A DNA stretch of 64,000 bases from Nymphalis io (GCF_905147045.1 NC_065906.1:4836001-4900000); one strand, 5' to 3'. Shown: positions 49,560 through 61,506, numbered from the stretch's first letter. A program made the numbers and translations. Notes: generated from the letters alone by a model not told the origin.

Positions 49560-52254
49560 TTATCCCGATGGATTTTTGGTCCCGCACGTGTGCTTGGCAG
49601 CTGTAAAAACGAAAAACAATTATTACAATATGTAAGGTAATTTTAATAAAATTGAATATAGTGCTATCTATTGTCTATGGAAAGCCAATATTCAGTTTAT
49701 TATTATATATTTTTTTACGATATTTACATCCACAGGGTTAAATTACTATAATAGTTTGTCATTCTAGTGGCTAGCATATAAGCCTGTAGATTGAAGGTCT
49801 TGGGTTAAAATTTTAGATCGAGTTCAAAAAAAAATATTTCCGGTTTCCATTTTAGGATTTAAGTTTTTTTTAAACTAAAATTTGGTAAAATTTCGAATTA
49901 AATACTTTTTGACTGGGCTAAATTATTGAGTGTTATTAAAACATCAGCTCTTAAAAAAACAAGTTACACGTTACCGTTTACAGTACAGGTTACAGTTCTA
50001 TCGCAATGTTGTTTACAATTTAAAAAAAAAAATACTTTAATTCGTTTCAACAAGGTTTCAGAAACAAAATCGCACTATAAAATTACAAATATCAAGTATC
50101 TTGTTCAAACAGCTCTATGGAGAAATTATATTATAGTTGTAACGCAATACTTACTATCCCTTGGGTCTGCTAAATACGTATAATCATGTTTCCAACTACG
50201 GATTGTTCCCATATGTCCTGGGACTTGAGGTACTAGAGTGTAATTATTTTCAATTGCATTCTTCTTAATCATGCCGATGACTCCAAGACCTAGACCTCCT
50301 AATAACACTGCGTGATTGCTGCCTAAATAGTACGCCAGAATTGGCCCACAAGCAAACCCACCTATAAAAAAGAATTTCATTATTTTATTGCAGTTATATA
50401 AATACGAATAATTTAAATTAGAATACATAAATGTGAATCTTATGCTATAAATACTTAGTCCTCGCGGTAAAAAAATATACTGCGGAGTAGCGTGGCGTAT
50501 TAAGATATAAATTATTCTCGAACAATTCAATGCCGAGTCTCCACTACATTGATCGGCGTAAATCATTTGTGCTTTGTAAATTACCTAAATTAAAATATCT
50601 ACAACAATTAAATATAAACAAAAAAATATGCACATAACAAAAGTAAAATTTCGCATTGTACTAGAGACATTGTAGTTAAGGAATCCCACATTGTGTCAAT
50701 CTTCACGCATTGGAGCAACGTGGAATGAGCTCCAAGCCTTTTCCACTTAAGCAGAGGATCCCTTAGCCCAGCAGTTGGACATTCACAAACTATTGTAAGG
50801 GCAGAGTTTACCTAGTGAGTGATTGACTGGTAGTTTTCTTGCAGTTCTTCACTTGCAGTTCTATACGATCGACTAATTACTACATTTCATTAAAACATTT
50901 GTATTAATTTACCGATGAAATAGTTTAGTATATCATCTTTTCCTCGTAATAGTTGAACTCCATTAGCAACGCTTGCGAAGGTTGCTCCCATCATGACTAG
51001 TGGTACTGTGTGGTAGGCATACCTTTTTAAAGTGAACGAAAAATATTACGACAAATGTTATTGTAAAAGAGTAAAGTATTATTATTAGTTAAAGTACATA
51101 TAAACTAGAACGTAAGAATTGATTAAAATAACAATAATATTGTGAGTGAGTAAGCAAGAGTAAATAATGGCCCAAAGACAATATCTTAGTTCCCATGCCT
51201 GGTGGCGAAGGTGATCCATTTGTCAGCCTGCCTACGTATTGTAAATAGAAAAAAAAGATGATTATCCACCAAAATCGAATGATGAAATAGACATCGCACC
51301 TAAGTTTGCACACAACTTTGCGTAAAATCGTATCTGCTACTCAGTTACATAGGGGACAGTTTATTTGTTCAAGCAGTGGATAACTCAGAATAGCACCCGG
51401 CTTCTAGGGTGTAACCGGGTCTTACCCACTAAATTCAGAGGCTGCTATATCGTGTCGATATAATGCATCCATGGACCACCTAATCTATCCTGGTGAGGTT
51501 ATCTACTGTTAGGAAGCCGAAGGAATGTTAAACATTATCTAGTAGTAAGTTTATTTAATGTATATACACAGATGATTGAAATTTTATCGTCACTGGCGCA
51601 GCCCAGATGTATGCGTAATTTCATCTTAATCGTTCGATTTTTTTAAAAATTAATTGCATGCCAATGTTAGATATAACCAAAACCAATACATACAAGTAAA
51701 ATAAAATTAAAAAAAAATTAGACGTTCACATTTAGTCTATTTTAATATTATTTATACCCAACATATTTATATATACTTATGTTTGTAAAGTTGTGTATGC
51801 TAACCGTCTCATAATAGGCCCCAAGCCAACAGCGTGCGAATACATTAAGACATCGTAAGTAGACAATATCAAGCCAGCTATACCTCCGTATCGACTCGTT
51901 ACTAGAATCTAGCACATTGAAATATTTTATAAGTGTAATATAAAAGTAAATACAATATGAAAAAGTATGAAATGTTTGCCCCTGACCTTGATTATATTGA
52001 AAATTGTACAATAACAAATATATCCAAAAAAACCCACCGAGTTTCTTTCGCCTGGACTTCTCAGGTCAGGTTAATCAAAAAGGTCAATATGCGTAGTGAT
52101 TAAATAATTCTCTAAAAATTTTTCTAAGCTTTGTTTTTGAGAAAGTTAATAAAAAAAAAAGAAACTTTACCTTGTCGAAAACATCACAGCCGTCAGGTGT
52201 ATCATAATAACGGTAATATTTACGTTTAGGTCGATCCTTACACTCACAAGACAT
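49560..52254 (-). CDS. NDUFA11: NADH dehydrogenase (complex I) subunit NDUFA11, complete copy
   Basis: Accessory membrane subunit of mitochondrial complex I (B14.7, Tim17/22-like fold). Exons: 52171-52254, 51805-51908, 50913-51022, 50155-50361 and 49560-49600; the frame is kept (phases 0, 2, 1, 1), giving 181 residues. Hallmarks: RYYDTPDGCDVFDK near the N-terminus; RGKDDILNYFIGGFACG, the family signature in the middle; and IGMIKKNAIE then DYTYLADPRD. Hydrophobic segments fit membrane helices: GIAGLILSTYDVLMYS, PLVMMGATFASVANGV, and ILAYYLG through VLLGGLGLGVIGMI. The start MSCECKDRPKRKYYRYYDTP is used; an in-frame upstream ATG exists in T-rich DNA. The last exon encodes AKHTCGTKNPSG. Exons 1-4 lie in the left palindrome arm; exon 5 is outside it, so only this copy can make the normal C-terminus. 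Confidence 0.92.
50695..50800 (+). repeat. SINE tail fragment (family S1) in the left arm
   Basis: cacgcattggagcaacgtgg ... ccttagcccagcagttgg matches the family tail. The mirror copy is at 60828-60933. It lies in intron 3 of NDUFA11. Confidence 0.7.
51137..51247 (-). repeat. diverged S2 repeat fragment in the left arm
   Basis: gtgagtgagtaagcaagag, atcttagttcccatgcctgg and gtcagcctgcctacgtattg resemble diverged S2 motifs. The mirror is at 60381-60491. Confidence 0.45.
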
Positions 52255-52797
52255 TTTTGAATATTTAAAAAAAAAATTGATACCTAAAATTTTCGATGAC
52301 ATAAAATATCAAAAAATCTTTTTAAAAAAATTTCCGGACAGTTAAGATAAAAACTGTTTTAAAATAGTTATAGCATAGTTACTTATTGAAATCAAATTAG
52401 TTCGATAAGTACCCCACAGCTGCGCAATGCCTTCCTCTCCTCATAGGTTTATCACGTTTTCGAGAAATAATAGGAATTCCATGCACAATATACGGCCGAA
52501 AGCGGAGGACATCTATAAAACAATGTGCTATCGCTTAGTTTTATAATCTTATTATTGCACACAAATGATCATATGAGGAGTAAGCTTAGCTAAACAAAAA
52601 TTAAAAAAAAAGTTTATATATAAAAGCAGAATGAAGATCAGGCGCAACGGTTTTCATATTAAACCAGTAAACTGCGTAGCTCGCTATTAAGAATTTATTA
52701 ACAAAATACTTATTATAAAGGAATTTACTGGATAGTTTAAACTCAAAATGATGAGTAACAATTATACTTTATATTGTTTTTATTTTTTATTTTTATT

Positions 52798-53098
52798 TTT
52801 TATAGAATATTAAGGCGGACGAGCATATGGGCCACCTGATGGTAAGTCATCAGGTCATGGTCACCAACGCCCATAGACATTGGCATTGTAAGAAATGGTT
52901 AACCATCGCTTTCATCAACAATGCGCCACCAACCTTGGGAACTAAGATGTTATGCATCTTGTGCCAGTAATTACAATGGCTCACTCACCCTTCAAACCAG
53001 GAACACAACAATACCAAGTACTGCTGTTTTGCGGTAGAATATCTGATGAGTGGGTGGTACCTACCCAGACGAGCTTGCACAAAGCTCTATCACCAGTA
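52798..53098 (+). repeat. 290-bp interspersed repeat (family S2) in the left arm
   Basis: Starts tttttatagaatattaaggc and ends gagcttgcacaaagctctat. It carries a small internal duplication (gatggtaagtcatcaggtca). The mirror copy is at 58530-58830. Confidence 0.9.
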
Positions 53099-53950
53099 AA
53101 GTTTATGTATAAAAGCAGTCTTAGATAAAATAGTTAATATTAAAAAATATATATACGTAAGTATATATCCTTATCATTTTAAACATTTAAATAAGTGATA
53201 GAATTATAAAAACTTTTTCTATTTACAATTATTTTATAATAAAGTTAATAAATTAAGTTACATTTTTCTTGATGAATAAAATAAATTCGATTTTCAACGG
53301 ACGAGAAGTCGTTAATATCTATAACAAAAATATGTTATTTAATATATAAAATATAAACACGCGAAGATTTTTACAAACAGCATAGTGTTTCATGACATGT
53401 AATATATCTTTCGTGTCTAACTATATCTAATTTTGCAATTGTATATTTATAACTGCCTGCGCTTTAAAAACTGCCATTTCACACGCGTTGAAAATTTGGA
53501 TTATTTATATCAGTTATATACACATATCGAGTAACTAGTAAAGATAAAATGATGAATGTCTAATTAGCTAAATACTAGAATAGTTTGCCATATTCGTTAA
53601 TTGTGACTACTCAGGGTCATTTCTTATAATATTTGTCAATAAAAAAGCTGCCTAAAGAATAGAAGAAGATATTAGCGCGATAAAAATATCATCCATTAAA
53701 CTCAGATTTATAATAAAATAATTTTGTAAGGACAATGCAATGCATTCGTTTGAAAAAAAGTAAGAAATAAGATGTGAAAATGTGACCCAAAGATTGGGCT
53801 CAGTGGCTTGCTTTGGGAGATGCAGTCTAAAAGGAGATGAACACGACCTGACGATGGTGAATATTTGAAAAAAGAATACCCTTTTATAATAATAGAAGAA
53901 TACTTACTACCTTATGTATTATAAATATCATTTGAAGGAGTTGCAGGAGG

Positions 53951-54480
53951 CTAGGAATTTTCGGGCTCAGCTTTTATTCGTTTTGATGATTTTGATACTT
54001 TGCTATTTCGTCTTTTTCGTGTGTTTCCAACAATAATATCATTCTCTTCATTACTTTGCACATCTTCCCAATCAGATATGCGTTGTTCGATAGCTTCAAC
54101 TGAAATTATTATAAAATGTCAGCAACGACTACACAAATACAAATAGGTATATCATAGAAACCATCGAAGTGAAGAAAAATTAAGGAAATCAGCAAGTAAA
54201 TGTCACAAAACAACGATATCTTTCAGACAATTTAGGGTGGGCGACATTTTATTATTATATGCGCCTATTTCTGGAGTAACCAACTAATAAAAATATTCAA
54301 AACAAAGGTATACACTCTCCATTACTATTTAAAATATATGAAGTAATAAAAAATTGAATCGTTTGAAACTCACTTTGTCGCATTACACCGTCTCAATTCA
54401 GCAATATTGTTTGCAGTGTTTTTTTCAGTAGTCTTTCGAATTTGACTGATGACGGCGGCAAAGATTTCCGAGTTGTTCAT
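53951..54480 (-). CDS. unrecognised small gene with a frame problem, left copy
   Basis: The first exon (54374-54480) encodes MNNSEIFAAVISQIRKTTEK and on to RRCNATK; it ends at a good donor (gtgagtttc). The second (53951-54099), after acceptor aatttcag, has an open frame reading EAIEQRISDWEDVQSNEEND and ends in a basic NTRKRRNSKVSKSSKR tail with KAEPENS, a likely nuclear signal. Direct joining does not keep the frame: the donor leaves two bases over while the second exon needs one, and joining makes an immediate stop. Either a micro-exon was missed in the 274-bp intron, the true first exon lies elsewhere, or the gene is decayed. Homology was not recognised. An identical copy is at 57148-57677. 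Confidence 0.4.
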
Positions 54481-54857
54481 CCTTGGAAGCCGGAATTTAT
54501 ACAACATATTAATATAGACAAAAAGGCCTTTACTTTGAAGTCTAAGGAAATAATTTGTGGAGAACACACACACACAATAATAATATTAATTACAACGCAA
54601 CACCCGAGTGAACGATGTTATTAAAGAGTACCAATAGCCTGTGCCTACGCGCCGCCTACGATAGTCGCAGCGTGCAGTGACTATTTATTTACGCTACCCT
54701 CAACTTGCGATATTACGATCGTCCTTAAATAATTTCTTTTCTCTTCTCTTTCTTTCTCTTTCTCTCCATTTAATTATATATTAATGTAATTCCAAGTATT
54801 TATTCTGTGATGTGTAGAAAACAGTTTAATTAATAAATACCAAATAACTAGGTACGC

Positions 54858-55128
54858 TTTTTTTTTACGAGGAGGAAAGGCATTTACGCCTCCCGCCCGG
54901 ACACGACCGGTACGGGTATGTGGGACTCACGGGGTAGAAGGCCACCGTCCTACCCACTAAAACCTTCTCAAATCAAATTCAAAAATAAATTATACAATAA
55001 AAAGGGGTTAGAAACATTAAATTGTGTCAGAGCATGCATTTTATGATGAAAACACGCACTAAGAAAGGTTTTTTTCCATCTCTGAAGGGATGAAGTAAGG
55101 AATGAACAGTTGTATGGAAGCCCGTCAT
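54858..55128 (-). mobile_element. LINE 3'-end fragment at the inner end of the left arm
   Basis: On the minus strand it reads from a short open stretch through gtgggtaggacggtggcc, cgtgagtcccacataccc and gtaaatgcctttcctcctcg to a poly(A) tail (poly-T near 54859-54866). The element points away from the palindrome centre. The mirror is at 56500-56770. Confidence 0.65.
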
Positions 55129-56499
55129 CATTTCCCTCCGCGACCATCTGCGTGAGGGTGAAGAGGATGTGTTGCTGGCCCTGTACGCGGACGACAGCGC
55201 ATTCTTTTCGTCGTCCTACCACCAGATCGTCGCAATAAATAAGATGCAACGAGTGTTGGATCTGATACCGGATTGGCTAGACAAGTGGAGGATGGCTGTC
55301 AACGTCGATAAGACGGCCGCTCTGCTTGTCGGTGCTGACAAGCCGATGCGTCGGCTCACCCTTCGAGGCCAGGACGTGGGATGGCAGACCTCAGTCTGCT
55401 ACCTGGGGTGTCACTTGGACCGCAGGCTGCGCATGATACCCACCGTTAATAAGGTGGTGAGTCATGCCGCGGCTGCCCGGTCTAAGCTGCACACCCTCTT
55501 CACGTCGCGGCTTCCATTAAAGACCAGACTGAGGGTCTACGGTGCCTACGTCCGCTCGCGCCTGACGTATGCGGCCCCCGCCTGGTACGCACTCTGCTCA
55601 GCGTACCAGAAGCGGAGGATTCAGATCCAACAGAACCGATGCCTACGCTTGATTGTAGGAGCTCCGAGGTACGTCAGAAATGATGTCATCCATAGAGACA
55701 CCAGGACGCCCACCGTGGAGGAGTTCGTCCGCAAGCTCGCTCGCTCGCTATTTGCTAAGGCAGATAGCAGTGCGAGCGTACACCTCCACGGTATAGCACC
55801 ACTTCATGCCAGACCACCTGAGGGGCGTCCGTTACCTCGTGAGCTCCTATTGTCGCCGACCATCAGCGCCGATGCAGGCATCGGTGAAGAGGAAGACGAC
55901 GATCTGGAGACGCGGTAGGACGACATAACCAGTGAACAACCAACCAACCATTGAAGAAAGATAGCCACTGGGTCACAACGACCCTGGCCCTATGGGCCTA
56001 AAAGAATCGACACGACGGTCGAACCGTCGGGGAGGACCATCCCGGGTAGGGGGGGCAACCCCGAGGCCCGTACCCAGACTGGCCTAGGCCAGCCAGGAGG
56101 ACCATTGATTGATCTACGCCTCAAACAGAACAGATAACAAATATCGAAACAATGAATGCCGATTCGATATTTTAAAAATTACGGTAATTAGATTAGGTAA
56201 AATAAATACAATATTTTATTAAAAATAAAATATTGATGATTTATTTTTAATAAAATATTGATAAATTAAAATTTATAAGGTTACACGATTCAGAAATATA
56301 GCACACCGCCATCAAATACATATATTATAAAGACAAAAACGTAACGTTTGTATAACTTTTGATAGACTCAACCGATTATTTAACCAAACAAACTTTCAAG
56401 CCCTATTACGTGGTGACTTTAGGAAAACTCTGATTTGCGAATTTATTTTATTTCTAACCAGAAGCTTGTATATGAAATTTTATACTTCTAACTTTGAAA
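55129..56499. other. spacer of the palindrome
   Basis: This 1371-bp unique sequence lies between the arms. It begins exactly at the arm boundary with a 5'-truncated LINE (to about 56105). The remaining 394 bp (56106-56499) is AT-rich, with a short local inverted repeat of ataaaatattgat motifs near 56210-56265 and a fragment containing tgatagactcaaccgatta that resembles a dispersed repeat. Confidence 0.8.
55130..55918 (+). pseudogene. C-terminal reverse-transcriptase fragment of a non-LTR retrotransposon (Jockey-like)
   Basis: The open frame enters from the arm boundary and runs to a stop at 55918. It contains the catalytic YADDSAFFSS motif of the polymerase palm, followed by WRMAVNVDKT (thumb side) and YLGCHLDRRL, then a C-terminal extension with RLTYAAPAWY and QNRCLRLIVGAPRYVRND, all typical of Jockey/CR1 superfamily LINEs. 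Only the last part of ORF2 is present; endonuclease and early RT blocks are missing, so it cannot move itself. The downstream 3' UTR runs to about 56105 (ggcctaaaagaatcgacacg; gactggcctaggccagccag). GC content is far above the neighbourhood, as expected for a recent insertion. Confidence 0.88.
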
Positions 56500-56770
56500 A
56501 TGACGGGCTTCCATACAACTGTTCATTCCTTACTTCATCCCTTCAGAGATGGAAAAAAACCTTTCTTAGTGCGTGTTTTCATCATAAAATGCATGCTCTG
56601 ACACAATTTAATGTTTCTAACCCCTTTTTATTGTATAATTTATTTTTGAATTTGATTTGAGAAGGTTTTAGTGGGTAGGACGGTGGCCTTCTACCCCGTG
56701 AGTCCCACATACCCGTACCGGTCGTGTCCGGGCGGGAGGCGTAAATGCCTTTCCTCCTCGTAAAAAAAAA
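56500..56770 (+). mobile_element. LINE 3'-end fragment at the inner end of the right arm
   Basis: Mirror of 54858-55128: a short open tail frame, a GC-rich 3' UTR (ctaccccgtgagtcccacat) and a nine-base A tail at 56762-56770. Confidence 0.65.
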
Positions 56771-57147
56771 GCGTACCTAGTTATTTGGTATTTATTAATT
56801 AAACTGTTTTCTACACATCACAGAATAAATACTTGGAATTACATTAATATATAATTAAATGGAGAGAAAGAGAAAGAAAGAGAAGAGAAAAGAAATTATT
56901 TAAGGACGATCGTAATATCGCAAGTTGAGGGTAGCGTAAATAAATAGTCACTGCACGCTGCGACTATCGTAGGCGGCGCGTAGGCACAGGCTATTGGTAC
57001 TCTTTAATAACATCGTTCACTCGGGTGTTGCGTTGTAATTAATATTATTATTGTGTGTGTGTGTTCTCCACAAATTATTTCCTTAGACTTCAAAGTAAAG
57101 GCCTTTTTGTCTATATTAATATGTTGTATAAATTCCGGCTTCCAAGG

Positions 57148-57677
57148 ATGAACAACTCGGAAATCTTTGCCGCCGTCATCAGTCAAATTCGAAAGACTAC
57201 TGAAAAAAACACTGCAAACAATATTGCTGAATTGAGACGGTGTAATGCGACAAAGTGAGTTTCAAACGATTCAATTTTTTATTACTTCATATATTTTAAA
57301 TAGTAATGGAGAGTGTATACCTTTGTTTTGAATATTTTTATTAGTTGGTTACTCCAGAAATAGGCGCATATAATAATAAAATGTCGCCCACCCTAAATTG
57401 TCTGAAAGATATCGTTGTTTTGTGACATTTACTTGCTGATTTCCTTAATTTTTCTTCACTTCGATGGTTTCTATGATATACCTATTTGTATTTGTGTAGT
57501 CGTTGCTGACATTTTATAATAATTTCAGTTGAAGCTATCGAACAACGCATATCTGATTGGGAAGATGTGCAAAGTAATGAAGAGAATGATATTATTGTTG
57601 GAAACACACGAAAAAGACGAAATAGCAAAGTATCAAAATCATCAAAACGAATAAAAGCTGAGCCCGAAAATTCCTAG
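57148..57677 (+). CDS. unrecognised small gene with a frame problem, right copy
   Basis: Exons 57148-57254 and 57529-57677 are identical in sequence to the left copy (53951-54480), including the frame mismatch at the junction. The product should be about 85 residues with an acidic middle (DWEDVQSNEEND) and a basic C-terminal tail. Both copies have all visible exons inside the arms, so both are equally intact or equally broken. The two copies are head-to-head across the spacer. Confidence 0.4.
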
Positions 57678-58529
57678 CCTCCTGCAACTCCTTCAAATGA
57701 TATTTATAATACATAAGGTAGTAAGTATTCTTCTATTATTATAAAAGGGTATTCTTTTTTCAAATATTCACCATCGTCAGGTCGTGTTCATCTCCTTTTA
57801 GACTGCATCTCCCAAAGCAAGCCACTGAGCCCAATCTTTGGGTCACATTTTCACATCTTATTTCTTACTTTTTTTCAAACGAATGCATTGCATTGTCCTT
57901 ACAAAATTATTTTATTATAAATCTGAGTTTAATGGATGATATTTTTATCGCGCTAATATCTTCTTCTATTCTTTAGGCAGCTTTTTTATTGACAAATATT
58001 ATAAGAAATGACCCTGAGTAGTCACAATTAACGAATATGGCAAACTATTCTAGTATTTAGCTAATTAGACATTCATCATTTTATCTTTACTAGTTACTCG
58101 ATATGTGTATATAACTGATATAAATAATCCAAATTTTCAACGCGTGTGAAATGGCAGTTTTTAAAGCGCAGGCAGTTATAAATATACAATTGCAAAATTA
58201 GATATAGTTAGACACGAAAGATATATTACATGTCATGAAACACTATGCTGTTTGTAAAAATCTTCGCGTGTTTATATTTTATATATTAAATAACATATTT
58301 TTGTTATAGATATTAACGACTTCTCGTCCGTTGAAAATCGAATTTATTTTATTCATCAAGAAAAATGTAACTTAATTTATTAACTTTATTATAAAATAAT
58401 TGTAAATAGAAAAAGTTTTTATAATTCTATCACTTATTTAAATGTTTAAAATGATAAGGATATATACTTACGTATATATATTTTTTAATATTAACTATTT
58501 TATCTAAGACTGCTTTTATACATAAACTT

Positions 58530-58830
58530 TACTGGTGATAGAGCTTTGTGCAAGCTCGTCTGGGTAGGTACCACCCACTCATCAGATATTCTACCGCAAA
58601 ACAGCAGTACTTGGTATTGTTGTGTTCCTGGTTTGAAGGGTGAGTGAGCCATTGTAATTACTGGCACAAGATGCATAACATCTTAGTTCCCAAGGTTGGT
58701 GGCGCATTGTTGATGAAAGCGATGGTTAACCATTTCTTACAATGCCAATGTCTATGGGCGTTGGTGACCATGACCTGATGACTTACCATCAGGTGGCCCA
58801 TATGCTCGTCCGCCTTAATATTCTATAAAA
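58530..58830 (-). repeat. 290-bp interspersed repeat (family S2) in the right arm
   Basis: Mirror copy of 52798-53098, including the same small internal duplication. The insertion therefore predates the arm duplication. Confidence 0.9.
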
Positions 58831-59373
58831 AATAAAAATAAAAAATAAAAACAATATAAAGTATAATTGTTACTCATCATTTTGAGTTTAAACTATCCAG
58901 TAAATTCCTTTATAATAAGTATTTTGTTAATAAATTCTTAATAGCGAGCTACGCAGTTTACTGGTTTAATATGAAAACCGTTGCGCCTGATCTTCATTCT
59001 GCTTTTATATATAAACTTTTTTTTTAATTTTTGTTTAGCTAAGCTTACTCCTCATATGATCATTTGTGTGCAATAATAAGATTATAAAACTAAGCGATAG
59101 CACATTGTTTTATAGATGTCCTCCGCTTTCGGCCGTATATTGTGCATGGAATTCCTATTATTTCTCGAAAACGTGATAAACCTATGAGGAGAGGAAGGCA
59201 TTGCGCAGCTGTGGGGTACTTATCGAACTAATTTGATTTCAATAAGTAACTATGCTATAACTATTTTAAAACAGTTTTTATCTTAACTGTCCGGAAATTT
59301 TTTTAAAAAGATTTTTTGATATTTTATGTCATCGAAAATTTTAGGTATCAATTTTTTTTTTAAATATTCAAAA

Positions 59374-61502
59374 ATGTCTTGTGAGTGTAAGGATCGACCT
59401 AAACGTAAATATTACCGTTATTATGATACACCTGACGGCTGTGATGTTTTCGACAAGGTAAAGTTTCTTTTTTTTTTATTAACTTTCTCAAAAACAAAGC
59501 TTAGAAAAATTTTTAGAGAATTATTTAATCACTACGCATATTGACCTTTTTGATTAACCTGACCTGAGAAGTCCAGGCGAAAGAAACTCGGTGGGTTTTT
59601 TTGGATATATTTGTTATTGTACAATTTTCAATATAATCAAGGTCAGGGGCAAACATTTCATACTTTTTCATATTGTATTTACTTTTATATTACACTTATA
59701 AAATATTTCAATGTGCTAGATTCTAGTAACGAGTCGATACGGAGGTATAGCTGGCTTGATATTGTCTACTTACGATGTCTTAATGTATTCGCACGCTGTT
59801 GGCTTGGGGCCTATTATGAGACGGTTAGCATACACAACTTTACAAACATAAGTATATATAAATATGTTGGGTATAAATAATATTAAAATAGACTAAATGT
59901 GAACGTCTAATTTTTTTTTAATTTTATTTTACTTGTATGTATTGGTTTTGGTTATATCTAACATTGGCATGCAATTAATTTTTAAAAAAATCGAACGATT
60001 AAGATGAAATTACGCATACATCTGGGCTGCGCCAGTGACGATAAAATTTCAATCATCTGTGTATATACATTAAATAAACTTACTACTAGATAATGTTTAA
60101 CATTCCTTCGGCTTCCTAACAGTAGATAACCTCACCAGGATAGATTAGGTGGTCCATGGATGCATTATATCGACACGATATAGCAGCCTCTGAATTTAGT
60201 GGGTAAGACCCGGTTACACCCTAGAAGCCGGGTGCTATTCTGAGTTATCCACTGCTTGAACAAATAAACTGTCCCCTATGTAACTGAGTAGCAGATACGA
60301 TTTTACGCAAAGTTGTGTGCAAACTTAGGTGCGATGTCTATTTCATCATTCGATTTTGGTGGATAATCATCTTTTTTTTCTATTTACAATACGTAGGCAG
60401 GCTGACAAATGGATCACCTTCGCCACCAGGCATGGGAACTAAGATATTGTCTTTGGGCCATTATTTACTCTTGCTTACTCACTCACAATATTATTGTTAT
60501 TTTAATCAATTCTTACGTTCTAGTTTATATGTACTTTAACTAATAATAATACTTTACTCTTTTACAATAACATTTGTCGTAATATTTTTCGTTCACTTTA
60601 AAAAGGTATGCCTACCACACAGTACCACTAGTCATGATGGGAGCAACCTTCGCAAGCGTTGCTAATGGAGTTCAACTATTACGAGGAAAAGATGATATAC
60701 TAAACTATTTCATCGGTAAATTAATACAAATGTTTTAATGAAATGTAGTAATTAGTCGATCGTATAGAACTGCAAGTGAAGAACTGCAAGAAAACTACCA
60801 GTCAATCACTCACTAGGTAAACTCTGCCCTTACAATAGTTTGTGAATGTCCAACTGCTGGGCTAAGGGATCCTCTGCTTAAGTGGAAAAGGCTTGGAGCT
60901 CATTCCACGTTGCTCCAATGCGTGAAGATTGACACAATGTGGGATTCCTTAACTACAATGTCTCTAGTACAATGCGAAATTTTACTTTTGTTATGTGCAT
61001 ATTTTTTTGTTTATATTTAATTGTTGTAGATATTTTAATTTAGGTAATTTACAAAGCACAAATGATTTACGCCGATCAATGTAGTGGAGACTCGGCATTG
61101 AATTGTTCGAGAATAATTTATATCTTAATACGCCACGCTACTCCGCAGTATATTTTTTTACCGCGAGGACTAAGTATTTATAGCATAAGATTCACATTTA
61201 TGTATTCTAATTTAAATTATTCGTATTTATATAACTGCAATAAAATAATGAAATTCTTTTTTATAGGTGGGTTTGCTTGTGGGCCAATTCTGGCGTACTA
61301 TTTAGGCAGCAATCACGCAGTGTTATTAGGAGGTCTAGGTCTTGGAGTCATCGGCATGATTAAGAAGAATGCAATTGAAAATAATTACACTCTAGTACCT
61401 CAAGTCCCAGGACATATGGGAACAATCCGTAGTTGGAAACATGATTATACGTATTTAGCAGACCCAAGGGATAGTAAGTATTGCGTTACAACTATAATAT
61501 AA
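59374..61502 (+). pseudogene. NDUFA11: NDUFA11, truncated duplicate lacking the last exon
   Basis: Exons 59374-59457, 59720-59823, 60606-60715 and 61267-61473 duplicate those of the left copy exactly. The donor gtaagtattgcg at 61474 is present, but the arm ends 33 bp later at 61506 and the exon encoding AKHTCGTKNPSG is absent from the right flank as far as I could see. Without splicing, exon 4 reads on as SKYCVTTII and stops at 61502, still inside the arm. Such a product would keep all membrane segments and the LNYFIGG signature but have a different, slightly shorter C-terminus. It may be a transcribed partial duplicate or a pseudogene. Confidence 0.8.
60828..60933 (-). repeat. SINE tail fragment (family S1) in the right arm
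   Basis: Mirror of 50695-50800, in intron 3 of the truncated NDUFA11 copy. Confidence 0.7.
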
Positions 61503-61506
61503 TTTC

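Larger units (their letters stand above)
50122..55128 (+). repeat. left arm of a 5-kb inverted duplication (palindrome)
   Basis: It pairs base for base with 56500-61506 (position sums equal 111628 throughout). The mirrored open frames are identical and all sampled stretches match with no indel, so identity appears to be at or near 100 percent. It contains NDUFA11 exons 1-4, a small unrecognised gene, an S2 repeat, a SINE fragment and a LINE 3' end. Confidence 0.97.
56500..61506 (-). repeat. right arm of the 5-kb inverted duplication (palindrome)
   Basis: Reverse complement of 50122-55128, with no length difference. At the outer boundary the shared sequence ends after ataatataatttc; at the inner boundary it ends at atgacgggc. 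Beyond both points the two sides are unrelated. Confidence 0.97.

Noticed and set aside
54442..54624. 60-residue open frame (MTDDGGKDFRVVH...) and its mirror at 57004-57186
   Set aside because: Antisense to the first exon of the small palindrome gene; the other strand has the better splice context.
50122..61506. Interpretation as a DNA transposon or Helitron with 5-kb terminal inverted repeats
   Set aside because: The arms carry ordinary spliced nuclear genes and old repeats, the spacer encodes no transposase, and NDUFA11 continues past the left arm edge, so this is a genomic inverted duplication (or assembly foldback), not an element.
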